Source of the DNA: an uncultured Clostridia bacterium
GTDB taxonomy: Bacteria; Bacillota; Clostridia; Peptostreptococcales; Acidaminobacteraceae
DNA length: 64,000 nucleotides
Reading direction: 5' to 3'
NCBI GenBank assembly: GCA_927417275.1
Contig: CAKMJV010000006.1
Coordinates: 152,114-216,113 of the forward strand
Shown: positions 1 through 8,542 of the stretch, in pieces
Numbering within the stretch: the first letter of the stretch is position 1
How the letters are laid out: each line of letters opens with the position of its first letter
Notes under the pieces: generated by a model
The model's input: only the letters and a program-made list of their open reading frames with translations
Databases searched by the model: none
Told to the model about the DNA's origin: nothing
Translations under genes and position numbers: made by a program

Positions 1-33
1 TTATAAAGCAAGGTTAATTCATTCCAAATAGGC

Positions 34-67
34 AAAAAAAGAGTCTACCCGATTGGATAGACTCTTT
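34..67 (-). terminator. Rho-independent terminator of thrS
   Basis: On the minus strand a 7-bp stem (41-47 with 58-64, GAGTCTA/TAGACTC) is followed by a run of seven T (34-40). It lies just past the thrS stop codon. Confidence 0.85.
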
Positions 68-108
68 CATTGAATACATCACATAGTGATTACAAGTCTT
101 AGAACGTT

Positions 109-2058
109 TTACTTATAATTTAACACACGATTTACCACTTCAAATTTTATGCGCTCTTTAAACGCATCAATTTCCATTTGACCAAGATCACCTTCTATGC
201 GACTTCTAACTGAAACCAAACCCTCTTCGGATTCTTTTTCGCCTAGTATCAGCATGTAAGGCACTTTCTCAAGTTGTGCCTCGCGGATTTTATAACCTAT
301 TTTTTCAGCGCGATCATCGAGCTCAACTCTAAAACCTGAATCTCTAAGCGCATTATAAACAGACTCTGCATAATCAATGTATTTATCCGAAATGGATAAG
401 ATTTTTATCTGTACCGGTGCCAACCAAGTTGGGAACTTACCTGCATACTTTTCTATCAGCATTGCCAATGTTCTTTCATAGCACCCTACAGATGTTCGGT
501 GAATTATAATTGGACGCTTCTTTTCACCATCTTTATCAACATACGTCATATCGAATCGCTCTGCTAAAGAGAAATCGATTTGAACCGTAATGATCGTATC
601 TTCTTTTCCATGGACATTCTTAAACTGGATATCTAGTTTAGGTCCATAAAACGCAGCCTCACCTTCAACTTCTTTGTAGTCAATCTTTAGATGATCTAGG
701 ATTATACGCATCGTGTCTTGCGTTTTTTCCCATTGTTCAGGGTCGCCCACATATTTGCTTTTATTGTTTGGATCCCATTTGGAAAATTGGTAAGAGACGT
801 CTTCACTGATGCCTAAGGTATTCATCATGAAGTTGACCAAGTCCACTACCCCTCTAAACTCATTTTCAAGTTGATCAGGTGTTACCATTAAGTGTGCTTC
901 AGAGATCGTGAACTGTCTAACGCGAATCAAACCATGCATCTCTCCAGAGGATTCATTTCTGAATAATGTCGATGTTTCAGCCAAACGTACTGGCAGATCT
1001 CTGTAACTTTTTGGTGTCGTATTGTAGACAAAAAACTGAAATGGACATGTCATAGGTCTTAGCGCTAGGGCATTATCCGGATCTTCGCCATCTGGTATGA
1101 CGAACATGCCATCTCGATACAAGTCCCAATGACCTGAAATTTTATATAAATCCGCTTTCGCCATGAGAGGTGTTTTAGTGAGTTGATACCCCCTACTTTC
1201 TTCCACATCTTCTACAAAGCGCTGAAGAATCTGGATGATTTTTGCGCCTTTAGGCATGAGAAGTGGCAAACCTTGACCAATCACATCAACAGAAGTAAAG
1301 AGCTCCAGTTCGCGACCTAGTTTATTATGATCGCGTTTCTTAGCCTCTTCGAGCATCTCCAAATGGGCTTCCAATTGACTTTTCTTAGGAAATGACACCC
1401 CGTAGATGCGCTGAAGCATCTTATTCTTTTCATCACCTTTCCAATACGCCCCTGTTGAACTGAGCAGTTTAATCCCTTTGACATCCTCGGTAGAAATGAT
1501 ATGCGGTCCTGCGCACAAATCGGTGAATTCACCTTGTTTATAAAACGAAATGATCGCGTCACCCCCCAAACCATGGATCAGCTCAACTTTATAAGTTTCA
1601 CCTTGGCGCTCACAAAATGCAATAGCTTCTTCTTTGGATAATTCAAAACGCTCAATGGGTAATTTCTCCGAGACAATTTTCAGCATTTCTTTCTCAATAG
1701 CATCTAAATCCTCTCTTTTGAATGTGCTTTCAACTTCAAAATCATAATAAAAGCCTCGTTCAATGGCAGGACCAATGGCCAGTTTTGCACTTGGATATAG
1801 CCGCTTAACCGCTTGAGCCAAAATATGTGCCGACGTGTGTCTAAAGGCTTCAAGCCCTGACGCATCCTCAAATTTACAGATATTAAGAGAACAATCTTCA
1901 GTCAGCACATAACGCAAATCCACTAATTTACCGTTCACTTCCGCTGCATACGCTTCTCTTCCCAATCGCCCACTGATTGATTTTGCTACATCCAGTACAC
2001 TAATCCCCGCTTCAACTTCACGAATAGAACCATCTTTAAGTGTTAAAACAATCCCCAT
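109..2058 (-). CDS. thrS: Threonine--tRNA ligase
   Basis: Class II aminoacyl-tRNA synthetase that charges tRNA-Thr in the cytoplasm. The order is canonical: N-terminal TGS domain (about 1-60), editing domain with HTSAH at about 74-78, catalytic core with FRNESSG in motif 2, and a C-terminal anticodon-binding domain (from about 545). I start at the ATG at 2058 (MGIVLTLKDG, 649 residues) because GGAGGGG lies 5 nt upstream; the longer open frame (to 2085) would place its first codons over that site. The upstream region shows no T-box sequence, unusual for a clostridial synthetase but not unheard of. It is a single gene with its own promoter and terminator. Confidence 0.97.
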   Translation of the reverse strand: MGIVLTLKDGSIREVEAGISVLDVAKSISGRLGREAYAAEVNGKLVDLRYVLTEDCSLNICKFEDASGLEAFRHTSAHILAQAVKRLYPSAKLAIGPAIERGFYYDFEVESTFKREDLDAIEKEMLKIVSEKLPIERFELSKEEAIAFCERQGETYKVELIHGLGGDAIISFYKQGEFTDLCAGPHIISTEDVKGIKLLSSTGAYWKGDEKNKMLQRIYGVSFPKKSQLEAHLEMLEEAKKRDHNKLGRELELFTSVDVIGQGLPLLMPKGAKIIQILQRFVEDVEESRGYQLTKTPLMAKADLYKISGHWDLYRDGMFVIPDGEDPDNALALRPMTCPFQFFVYNTTPKSYRDLPVRLAETSTLFRNESSGEMHGLIRVRQFTISEAHLMVTPDQLENEFRGVVDLVNFMMNTLGISEDVSYQFSKWDPNNKSKYVGDPEQWEKTQDTMRIILDHLKIDYKEVEGEAAFYGPKLDIQFKNVHGKEDTIITVQIDFSLAERFDMTYVDKDGEKKRPIIIHRTSVGCYERTLAMLIEKYAGKFPTWLAPVQIKILSISDKYIDYAESVYNALRDSGFRVELDDRAEKIGYKIREAQLEKVPYMLILGEKESEEGLVSVRSRIEGDLGQMEIDAFKERIKFEVVNRVLNYK

Positions 2059-2193
2059 ATCTTCCCCTCCAATAAATAAAAACATCAGTCCCTGTATAAG
2101 GACACCTGCGACTCTCGGTTATTCAACGACGTTAATTCTGATTCATCAACTAAATTAGTCATACCATCATAACGTTTTATTAAGTTATTATTT

Positions 2194-2221
2194 ATTCTAC
2201 TTCTAATAATCATTATGTCAA
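2194..2221 (-). promoter_or_regulatory. Sigma-A-type promoter of thrS
   Basis: Minus strand: -35 TTGACA (2216-2221), 16-bp spacer, -10 TAGAAT (2194-2199), about 135 bp before the thrS start. No T-box leader is visible in between. Confidence 0.65.
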
Positions 2222-2358
2222 GTTCTCTGAAAGTATTATATCAAAATCTATCTTTTAGATATATGTGCTAAAAAGATCTGAATAGGTACTGAAACATTGC
2301 CTTATTCAACTATATTATAGTAAAATGTAAATACACAACAACAGGGAGCGTATAAAAT

Positions 2359-3792
2359 ATGAAAAAAACACTCAGTCTAATACTTACACTAACATTAATC
2401 TTTACAGCATTACCCACAAATATGTCTTTTGCTTCTTCAAGTGGTGCTTCATCTTGGGCGAAAACCCAAATTGATTTCTTAATTAGTAAAGGCGCAATTC
2501 CAAAGCATTTACAGAGTAATTATCAGAAGCCAATTACACGATTAGAATTTTGTCAGTTATTAGTACCAATATTGAGATTAACTCAAACAGAAATGGGTTT
2601 AGCATTTGAAAAAGGTTTTGACACGCCTTTCTTTACAGACGTTGATACAATAAAGGAAAATTTGGCACCTATTGATTACTTCAAATTAAATCATAATCAC
2701 GAAAAAAGTGATAAGTTAGTGGATACTTCTGACGTAGATGCTTACAAACTAATGTATACTGGTATTATAAAAGGTACTGGTGTTGTAAAAACATATGAAG
2801 TTGATGGTAAAAATGTAAGAGACCATAAATTTGAACCTAATTCATTAATTACAAGAGAACAAGCGGCAATAATGATGGTTAATACGATTTCAAAGAATAA
2901 TGAGTATACAGCAACTACAGACCATCAACAAGGATACAAATTTATTGCTTCATATAAACCTATCTCTTTTGCAGATAAGAAGAACATTTCACAGTGGGCT
3001 ATTGGTTATGTTACAATGGCAGTTAATAATGAATTAATTAGTGGTGTAGGTAATAATAAGTTTGACCCAAAGGGTAATTTGACAAGAGAACAAGCAATGG
3101 TAATGGCTTATAGAGTTTATAACATTTTTATCAATGATAAAGATTTCTATGATAGAGTAACTAAATCTAATGATGGATATATCTATACAAAATATGAAGA
3201 GTCTAAAACATCACCTATTAAAAGTGTTTATGCACCTTTAGACCTTGCAAGATTTGACGTTGAGGCTGGTAGAACTTCCAAATTAGTTGTTGCAGAAACC
3301 AAGCCAGAACCAATACCAATTGATAGTAATGGTGCATTATTTATAGGTGACTTAACAACTTTTATTGGTAAATCTGTATCAGACGTTGAAAAAGTATTTG
3401 GTACAAAATCATCTCCACAAACGGATTTTTATGGCTTAACAAGTTATAATTTTCTAAGTTCAGGTGTTAGTGTTGCGTTAAATAGTGGTGGTTCAATAGT
3501 TGGTATCAGTCATGCTGTCGCTAATTCTAAGGATTCTCCACAGGTTGGTTTTAATGTATTTGGTAAAATAAAATGGGATACTTCTGCTGATAGTCTTAGA
3601 AACACATATAAAATTGTAAAAGAGGGTGAAAGCCGTAGGGATTTATTGGCACTTTATAGAATGTATCCTGAATTTCCAGGTTACATGGTAGAGGTGGCAT
3701 ATAATTACCCATTGGGTGGTGATACACTTAAAATGGTAAGGATTACAGTGTATAAAGGTGATTTCAAACCGCTACTAGATAGTTATCAGTAA
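2359..3792 (+). CDS. S-layer-homology (SLH) domain exported protein
   Basis: Predicted cell-surface protein of 477 residues. Residues 1-26 form a Sec signal peptide (MKKTLSLILTLTLIF core, cleavage near SFAS). SLH repeats are recognisable at about 30-90, 105-180 and 195-255 from the recurring pattern LITREQAA..., FADKKNISQWAIGYV and FDPKGNLTREQAM; they usually bind pyruvylated secondary cell-wall polymer. The C-terminal 200 residues (about 280-477) are not recognised; IGKSVSDVEKVFG is reminiscent of lipoprotein/DUF4309-like folds, but this is weak. Codon use is clearly more AT-rich than in thrS or guaA, suggesting acquisition. It is the only plus-strand gene between thrS and the toxin-antitoxin module, and it ends where repeat copy 1 begins. 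Confidence 0.85.
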   Translation: MKKTLSLILTLTLIFTALPTNMSFASSSGASSWAKTQIDFLISKGAIPKHLQSNYQKPITRLEFCQLLVPILRLTQTEMGLAFEKGFDTPFFTDVDTIKENLAPIDYFKLNHNHEKSDKLVDTSDVDAYKLMYTGIIKGTGVVKTYEVDGKNVRDHKFEPNSLITREQAAIMMVNTISKNNEYTATTDHQQGYKFIASYKPISFADKKNISQWAIGYVTMAVNNELISGVGNNKFDPKGNLTREQAMVMAYRVYNIFINDKDFYDRVTKSNDGYIYTKYEESKTSPIKSVYAPLDLARFDVEAGRTSKLVVAETKPEPIPIDSNGALFIGDLTTFIGKSVSDVEKVFGTKSSPQTDFYGLTSYNFLSSGVSVALNSGGSIVGISHAVANSKDSPQVGFNVFGKIKWDTSADSLRNTYKIVKEGESRRDLLALYRMYPEFPGYMVEVAYNYPLGGDTLKMVRITVYKGDFKPLLDSYQ

Positions 3793-3797
3793 CACCC

Positions 3798-4010
3798 TTC
3801 TTAGCAGCTTATAACACACCATCATGCAAAATCAAAATCCTTGGCCCCACCAAGGATCCCCATGCCCCACCCCACCCAAAGACTACCTATATGATTATTA
3901 AAAAAAGCACCCTATTTAGTTGATGTAAGACAAGGGTCCGCAGGCGCGAGCCGAGGACTTCTTACTGTCGTCATGAACTAAAAAGGGTGCCTTTATAATC
4001 ATATGCTATC
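3798..4010. repeat. guaA-associated hairpin repeat, copy 1
   Basis: First of three copies. The core (3888-4005, 118 bp) is bounded by inverted (C/T)ATATGATTA ends and folds into a long hairpin: GCACCC...TTTAGTT pairs with AACTAAAAAGGGTGC, and an inner GGC-GCGA-GCC hairpin sits at the tip. A small CCTTGG/CCAAGG hairpin and a C-rich stretch (3839-3880) precede the core as in the other copies. It lies 32 bp past the antitoxin stop codon and on the minus strand ends in a T-run, so it may also terminate that transcript. Confidence 0.85.
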
Positions 4011-4036
4011 GAGATAGTATCCGCTCACAACCAATA

Positions 4037-5077
4037 CTAACTTAACTCTTTTAATTCTCTCGCCAAACTAAACGGAATCAACTCATGATCGCTCGTTTCA
4101 ATATAAGCCTTTTCTTCATGCATGTAATCCACAATTTGCTTTGAACGATAATTTTTAAACTTGCCTGCAACCAACTCGAGAACACTTAATTCTTCTTTTG
4201 AGAATATACTTTCATCCACTTTGCTCGTTGGTACAATTTTGTAGCCAATGTCTTCGTACATCATCTCTTCAACGACCTGAATTGTAGGCACACTTAAAAT
4301 TTCATTAAATCCAATCGGCAAAGCACCATAAGTCATATGAACATAAACAAGCCCTGTCATAGACTTACCATATCTTTTGTAGTATAACGCATCTGTATAC
4401 CACAATAACTTCATCATCTTAACTTTATAGAGATGATTCACCTCACTTGCGTAATATCCCATAATAGTCGTCAGTTTCTCAATGTCTAAACTTTTAAATC
4501 CATTGTAATCACTTGCTTCTTCAAACTTAGTGTACATACTTTTTATCTCTTGCATCTTTAAGTACATAGGGCTGCTAACATCTAATCTGTTTTTTACAGT
4601 TTGTCGAATTTCACTGTATCTTTTGTCGGTAAAGCGCTCTCTATGCTTATCGAGGTATTCAAGGGCTAACATACTATTCTCACGAACCATTCTCATTAGG
4701 CTATCATAGGTCTCATCTTGTATGGTTTTACTTTCATATCTTGTTACAGTGACTTCTCCCCACCCTAACATCGCTGCAAACTCACTTTGAGTTAACCTAT
4801 AATACGATCTAATTTCGGCTATTTCATATGATGCTAACAACCCTTTTGCTATCCTATATGAATCACGCACTTTCAATAGATTCGAATCCATTACCTTTGC
4901 AGGAACAAACTCATTTTCCTCGTCATCTGCTCTATCACAAAGGAAATAGACTTCTTCATAATCAACAATTTCTCCTTTAAAAAGAGCTTGTGTCTCACGA
5001 AGCCTTTTTTCTACTCTATGTGTATCTCCGCATAAAGGGCAATTCAACTCAATGCTTTCAATCAATCTATCTTTCAT
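4037..5077 (-). CDS. MqsA-like antitoxin with C-terminal Panacea (SocA/DUF4065) domain
   Basis: Predicted antitoxin and autorepressor of the toxin gene immediately upstream. From the chosen start (346 residues): an N-terminal zinc-ribbon-like segment with CPLCG (about 13-17) and one further Cys, an XRE-type helix-turn-helix (about 90-120, LTQSEFAAMLGWGEVTVTRY), and a C-terminal Panacea/SocA-like domain (about 215-330). The first two parts resemble MqsA; Panacea is known as a versatile toxin-neutralising domain. The start at 5077 is preceded by AAAGGAG; the open frame reaches 5176 but would overlap the toxin gene. It is 28 bp downstream of the toxin. The second Cys pair of a full MqsA zinc site is not complete. 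Confidence 0.82.
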   Translation of the reverse strand: MKDRLIESIELNCPLCGDTHRVEKRLRETQALFKGEIVDYEEVYFLCDRADDEENEFVPAKVMDSNLLKVRDSYRIAKGLLASYEIAEIRSYYRLTQSEFAAMLGWGEVTVTRYESKTIQDETYDSLMRMVRENSMLALEYLDKHRERFTDKRYSEIRQTVKNRLDVSSPMYLKMQEIKSMYTKFEEASDYNGFKSLDIEKLTTIMGYYASEVNHLYKVKMMKLLWYTDALYYKRYGKSMTGLVYVHMTYGALPIGFNEILSVPTIQVVEEMMYEDIGYKIVPTSKVDESIFSKEELSVLELVAGKFKNYRSKQIVDYMHEEKAYIETSDHELIPFSLARELKELS

Positions 5078-5105
5078 ATCAAACTCTCCTTTTCCATGTT
5101 CCAGA

Positions 5106-5525
5106 TTATACATATGGTAAAGTGTCCGGGAATGGATGTCTCGCAAAATGGAAAGATACGCAAAATACTTTTCCATTTAAGCGATCTCTAATCTTCGCTT
5201 TTATATAAACATCTCTTTTTTTTATTGATTTTGCAAATGCAAAAAAGGGCGGCCACGTTGGATCCATATCGTCAATAAATGTTTCTAAGTATTCGGATAT
5301 ATCTAGAGAAACCAATTGGTGCCACACATCTTTTCTATCAAAATCTAAGGCTAGCAGCGTATTCGCTGTTGTATAAGGATCTAAAGGTGACTCCGATTTC
5401 TTCTTAGGTAGAATATCCAAATCCGCATCTATATCAAAATCCGAACGATTCAATACACTTATAAGATCATGAAGAAACGCTTCTACATCTTCTTTTGAAG
5501 ATATTATTTTCGTGCTCTTGCTCAT
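5106..5525 (-). CDS. MqsR-like type II toxin
   Basis: A 139-residue protein, first gene of a two-gene operon with the MqsA/Panacea antitoxin. The C-terminal half carries the MqsR-like pattern LLALDFDRKDV ... DVYIKAKIRD ... VFCVSFHFA (about residues 55-130), comparable to LDFD...VYLK...VSF in E. coli MqsR, a RelE-fold mRNA interferase. I therefore infer an RNA-cleaving toxin. The family call comes from memory of the motif, not a search. The start has a strong GGAGGGG ribosome site. The order toxin-antitoxin matches mqsRA. The promoter contains an operator palindrome. Confidence 0.72.
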   Translation of the reverse strand: MSKSTKIISSKEDVEAFLHDLISVLNRSDFDIDADLDILPKKKSESPLDPYTTANTLLALDFDRKDVWHQLVSLDISEYLETFIDDMDPTWPPFFAFAKSIKKRDVYIKAKIRDRLNGKVFCVSFHFARHPFPDTLPYV

Positions 5526-5546
5526 ATCACCCCTCCTACAATTTTA

Positions 5547-5575
5547 ATTATAACTATCAATTGATAGTTCGTCAA
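5547..5575 (-). promoter_or_regulatory. Toxin-antitoxin promoter with operator palindrome in the spacer
   Basis: Minus strand: -35 TTGACG (5570-5575), 17-bp spacer, -10 TATAAT (5547-5552). A perfect 18-bp palindrome AACTATCAATTGATAGTT (5552-5569) fills the spacer and touches the -10. This is the expected design of a promoter repressed by its own antitoxin HTH. Confidence 0.85.
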
Positions 5576-5633
5576 TGATTAATTCAACCGCACAACGTAT
5601 TTAAATCAAATAAAACGTACGCTCTCCTGTACT

Positions 5634-5908
5634 ATTTAAGGAATTTGGAAGTTCACCCTCTTAATTCAAGCATAACATTAGATGTACGCCTCATAAAAAC
5701 AAATCGAAATCCTTGGCCCATCCAAGGATCCTCAATGCTCCCCCCCACCTATAGACTAGCCATATGATTAATAAAAAGCACCCCTTTTTAGTTGATGTAA
5801 GACAAGGGTCTGCAGGCTTAAGCCGAGGACTTCTTGCTGTCGTCATGAGCTAAAAAGGGCGCTTTTATAATCATATGCCTATCTTAACCTTATTCTCACT
5901 CTATGTTG
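5634..5908. repeat. guaA-associated hairpin repeat, copy 2
   Basis: The core 5761-5877 is bounded by CATATGATTA and TAATCATATG with the same hairpin as copies 1 and 3; the tip is GGC-TTAA-GCC instead of GGC-GCGA-GCC. Similarity to copy 3 continues upstream (TTGGAAGTTC near 5645 and 15501; CTTAATTC) and downstream. The segment 5877-5908 matches 15736-15767, which includes the last codons of guaA, at about 24 of 32 positions by hand count. It looks like a degenerate duplicate of the guaA 3' end. Confidence 0.8.
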
Positions 5909-5944
5909 ATAACATTTTATGACATTCAACCAAGTGTTCAAAAT

Positions 5945-5973
5945 AAAAACCACCACAATGTATTTGTGATGGT
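5945..5973 (-). terminator. Terminator of the truncated Panacea gene
   Basis: Minus strand: ACCATCACAA (5964-5973) pairs with TTGTGGTGGT (5949-5958) with one mismatch, followed by T-rich sequence, 15 bp after the stop codon. Confidence 0.65.
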
Positions 5974-5987
5974 AAATATATCAAATT

Positions 5988-6407
5988 CTAGTGTCTGATT
6001 TTTTCAAACAAGTCTTCAGAGTAATCTTTAATGTCTGAAATGTTTAGCATCTTATATTTGTCGTAAACCTGATTGAAATACATTTCAATAATATCTTTTC
6101 TAATGATCCTATTTGAAACTTCCTCATCCGTAAGTCCAACTCTCGTTTCTTTCCAAGGTGTTGTGGCATGAGTCATCTTTTCAAGAATCTTACCGCTATA
6201 ACAGCCAAAATAATTAATTACTGCGTCAATAACTTCTTTTTCACTATCAGACAAATCAAAACACTCAAATTGCTTTTGATTATCATCTATAGGATTATAT
6301 CCATGATTTTTATACTTAAAATATATTTCACGGTATACTGGACCATGAACCCATGCTTCACAATCTTCATTAAACATAAATTTTCCTATGAATATTTTAT
6401 GGAAAGA
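5988..6407 (-). pseudogene. 5'-truncated Panacea (SocA/DUF4065) gene
   Basis: C-terminal part of a second Panacea-type protein. From the first ATG (6377) 129 residues are encoded, with AWVHGPVYREIYFKYK typical of the AWxxGPVxxxxY core. The reading frame stays open upstream to the IS256 end (…KIFIGKFMFNEDCEAW), which fits the usual …GKPLFDEDFEAW of the family, so roughly the first 40 residues are missing. They are not found on the far side of the insertion element, so they were deleted rather than separated. It probably was an antitoxin, or a phage/TA gene, before truncation. Confidence 0.75.
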
Positions 6408-7739
6408 GGACCTGTCAAGAAATTTGTGTAAACTAAAATCTCATATGCCGAGTGATGCGTTCGTCGTATAAAATGACCAACTGATTGAGTACCTTTGGCC
6501 AGTTGTGAACTGGACGATTCCATGATTCTTTAATTTTTTCTATTCTTAGGTACAACAGTTTATATAATGACATTTCACTTGGAAATGTACCTTTTCGATC
6601 AGTGACTTTTCTGAGCTGATTATGATAACTTTCAATCGTGTTGGTTGTATAGATGAGCTTTCTGATTTCTGATGGAAACTCAAAAAGCCTTTCTACTGAA
6701 AGCCAATTTTTTGACCATACATTTACCGCAGATTGGTAATCACACCATTTTTCTTGGAAGGTCTCAAAGAGTTGAACTGCTTCATCCAAGCTTACTGCCT
6801 TGTAGACAGCTTTAATGTCTTTTGCAAACTCTGCCCATCTTTTACGAGGGATATATCTTGTTGCGTTGCGCATTAAATGAACGATGCAGCGTTGTGTAAT
6901 CGTTTTAGGAAATACCGCTGTAATAGCATCTTCAAGTCCGGATAGACCATCTAAAGAAACTACGAGAATATCTTCAACGCCACGGCGCCTGATTTCTTCT
7001 AAAATTTGAAGCCAATGACGGCTACTTTCATCTTCAGACAGCCAAAATCCAAGGACATCTTTTTTGCCTTCAACATCTATTCCTATCATGTTATATAGTG
7101 CCTTCTGACCTGATCCAGACTCAGTCTTAACAGGTACAAACATGGCGTCAACAAACACGAAAGGATAGCATTTTTTTAAAGGACGATTCCTAAATTCTTG
7201 TACCATTGGAATCACTTTATCAGTGATTTTTGAGATGGTCTCGTGGCTAACATCAAAACCATAAATATCTTGTATTGTTGCCGAAATATCGCGTTGGGAT
7301 TGCCCTTTGGCATACATTGAAAGCACTTTTTCTTCAATGCCAGATATGTCTTTCTGATGCTTTTGAACGATTTTTGGATTGAAAGAAGCGTCTCGATCTC
7401 TAGGAACATTTAAGTCAAGTTCGCCGAGCTGACTTTGGACAGTTTTAGCACTTGTGCCATTACGGCGATTAGTTAATTTTTCTTCAACGGGTTCATGTTT
7501 GTCATAACCTAAATGGTCATCAAGTTCAGCGGTTAACATTTCTTCAAGAGTGCCTGCAAACATATCTTTAAGCGCTTCTTGAACGTCTAGTGCTGTTTTA
7601 ATTTCATAGTTTTCAAACAGGTGTTTAATGACTTCTTGACTCGCAGGGTTTCGTTTTTTCTTAGCCATGGTTAGCCTCCATTTTGTCTTAATAGAATTAT
7701 AATCGAAATTCTACTTTACACAAAATATCTTACAGGACC
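6408..7739. mobile_element. IS256-family insertion sequence
   Basis: Imperfect terminal inverted repeats of 25 bp at 6408-6432 and 7715-7739 (GGACCTGT… and, reversed, GGTCCTGT…, both ending TTGTGTAAA or close to it) flank an intact transposase. The TTGTGTAAA inner end is typical of IS256 relatives. I see no 8-9 bp target duplication at the flanks, consistent with an adjacent deletion. Confidence 0.85.
6433..7668 (-). CDS. IS256-family transposase
   Basis: Complete 411-residue DDE transposase of the Mutator/IS256 family. Recognisable segments are the N-terminal AKKKRNPASQEVIKHLF, the basic DNA-binding region with LTNRRNG, the catalytic core starting at FVDAMFVPVK, VSLDGLSGL (second acidic residue region), QRCIVHLMRN, and the terminal TTNTIESYHNQLRK that carries the catalytic Glu. 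The length is normal (about 390-420). The start has an upstream GGAGGC. The stop codon lies directly at the left terminal repeat. It appears intact and potentially active. Confidence 0.96.
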   Translation of the reverse strand: MAKKKRNPASQEVIKHLFENYEIKTALDVQEALKDMFAGTLEEMLTAELDDHLGYDKHEPVEEKLTNRRNGTSAKTVQSQLGELDLNVPRDRDASFNPKIVQKHQKDISGIEEKVLSMYAKGQSQRDISATIQDIYGFDVSHETISKITDKVIPMVQEFRNRPLKKCYPFVFVDAMFVPVKTESGSGQKALYNMIGIDVEGKKDVLGFWLSEDESSRHWLQILEEIRRRGVEDILVVSLDGLSGLEDAITAVFPKTITQRCIVHLMRNATRYIPRKRWAEFAKDIKAVYKAVSLDEAVQLFETFQEKWCDYQSAVNVWSKNWLSVERLFEFPSEIRKLIYTTNTIESYHNQLRKVTDRKGTFPSEMSLYKLLYLRIEKIKESWNRPVHNWPKVLNQLVILYDERITRHMRF

Positions 7740-7764
7740 CTTTTTTCATTTAAAATGCAAGTAG

Positions 7765-7794
7765 TTGAAAAGTGAATTGAATTTATGCTATGAT
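7765..7794 (+). promoter_or_regulatory. Promoter of the DUF3800 gene pair
   Basis: -35 TTGAAA (7765-7770), 18-bp spacer, -10 TATGAT (7789-7794), 28 bp before the start codon. It lies between the IS256 end and the gene. Confidence 0.6.
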
Positions 7795-7822
7795 TGTATT
7801 ACTAAATCTCATGAGGTAAAAA

Positions 7823-8542
7823 ATGAAAAGATATAATATTTATTGTGATGAAAGTTGCCACTTAGAACATGATATGAGTAATGTGATGACTCTAGGTGCA
7901 ATTATGTGTGATGATGAAAAAAAATCAACATTCAATAATAATTTTAGAGAACTGAAGAAAAAACATGGAATCAATTCTTATCAAGAGATTAAGTGGGTAA
8001 GTGTTTCGAACAGCAAAATCGATTTTTATAAAGAATTAATTGATTTGTTTTTTGATAGTGATTATTTAAGATTGCGTGTTTTGATTATAAACAATAAATA
8101 TAAATTGAATCACAATGCTTTTAACAACGACCATAATATATGGTACTATAAAATGTATTATTTCTTATTAAATCCCTTTATGAAAACGGACTATTCAGAA
8201 TATAAATTATATATTGATTTAAAAGATTCTTATAGTCAAAAATATTTAGATTCCTTAAGAGAGATCATGATAAGTAATTTTTCTTATAGACCCTTGATTA
8301 GAATTTTACCAATCAACATTGTCAATTCATTTGAAATTGAGTTGATGGAAGTTGTTGATATTTTTACTGGACTATTTTCACATATGTCAAGAAATCTAAA
8401 TTATAATAAAGTAAATGGCAAAAGTATCTTAATAGATTATTTTGAAGAAAAATCCTCAAAGATTGGAATAAATATTCATTCTACCACAGAATATGCTTCT
8501 GAGAAAATCAATCTTCTATATTGGGAGCCAAGAAATGTTTGA
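7823..8542 (+). CDS. DUF3800 domain protein
   Basis: A 239-residue protein with the DUF3800 signature: an N-terminal YCDESCH (residues 7-13) in place of the usual DESG, a central IDLKDS-type strand, and a C-terminal ELMEVVDIFTGLFSH helix with acidic residues. DUF3800 is predicted to have an RNase-H-like nuclease fold and is frequent in phage and defence islands; function is not established. GAGGT lies 7 nt before the start. It overlaps the next gene by 8 bp (8535-8542), implying translational coupling and a shared role. AT-rich codon use differs from the housekeeping genes, suggesting transfer. Confidence 0.78.
   Translation: MKRYNIYCDESCHLEHDMSNVMTLGAIMCDDEKKSTFNNNFRELKKKHGINSYQEIKWVSVSNSKIDFYKELIDLFFDSDYLRLRVLIINNKYKLNHNAFNNDHNIWYYKMYYFLLNPFMKTDYSEYKLYIDLKDSYSQKYLDSLREIMISNFSYRPLIRILPINIVNSFEIELMEVVDIFTGLFSHMSRNLNYNKVNGKSILIDYFEEKSSKIGINIHSTTEYASEKINLLYWEPRNV

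Noticed and set aside
2059..2358. T-box leader of thrS
   Set aside because: No AGGGTGGNACCGCG-like sequence or specifier-type stem; only a plain promoter is visible.
3888..4005. Integron attC site
   Set aside because: Cassette-like spacing and a hairpin are suggestive, but the RYYYAAC/GTTRRRY core pairs are not present and no integron integrase is seen.
5106..5208. Small plus-strand frame at 4990-5208
   Set aside because: It runs antisense across the antitoxin start and toxin end with no ribosome site or recognisable product.
6399..7747. Target-site duplication of the IS256 element
   Set aside because: The 8-9 bp on each side (ATGGAAAGA and CTTTTTTCA) do not match.
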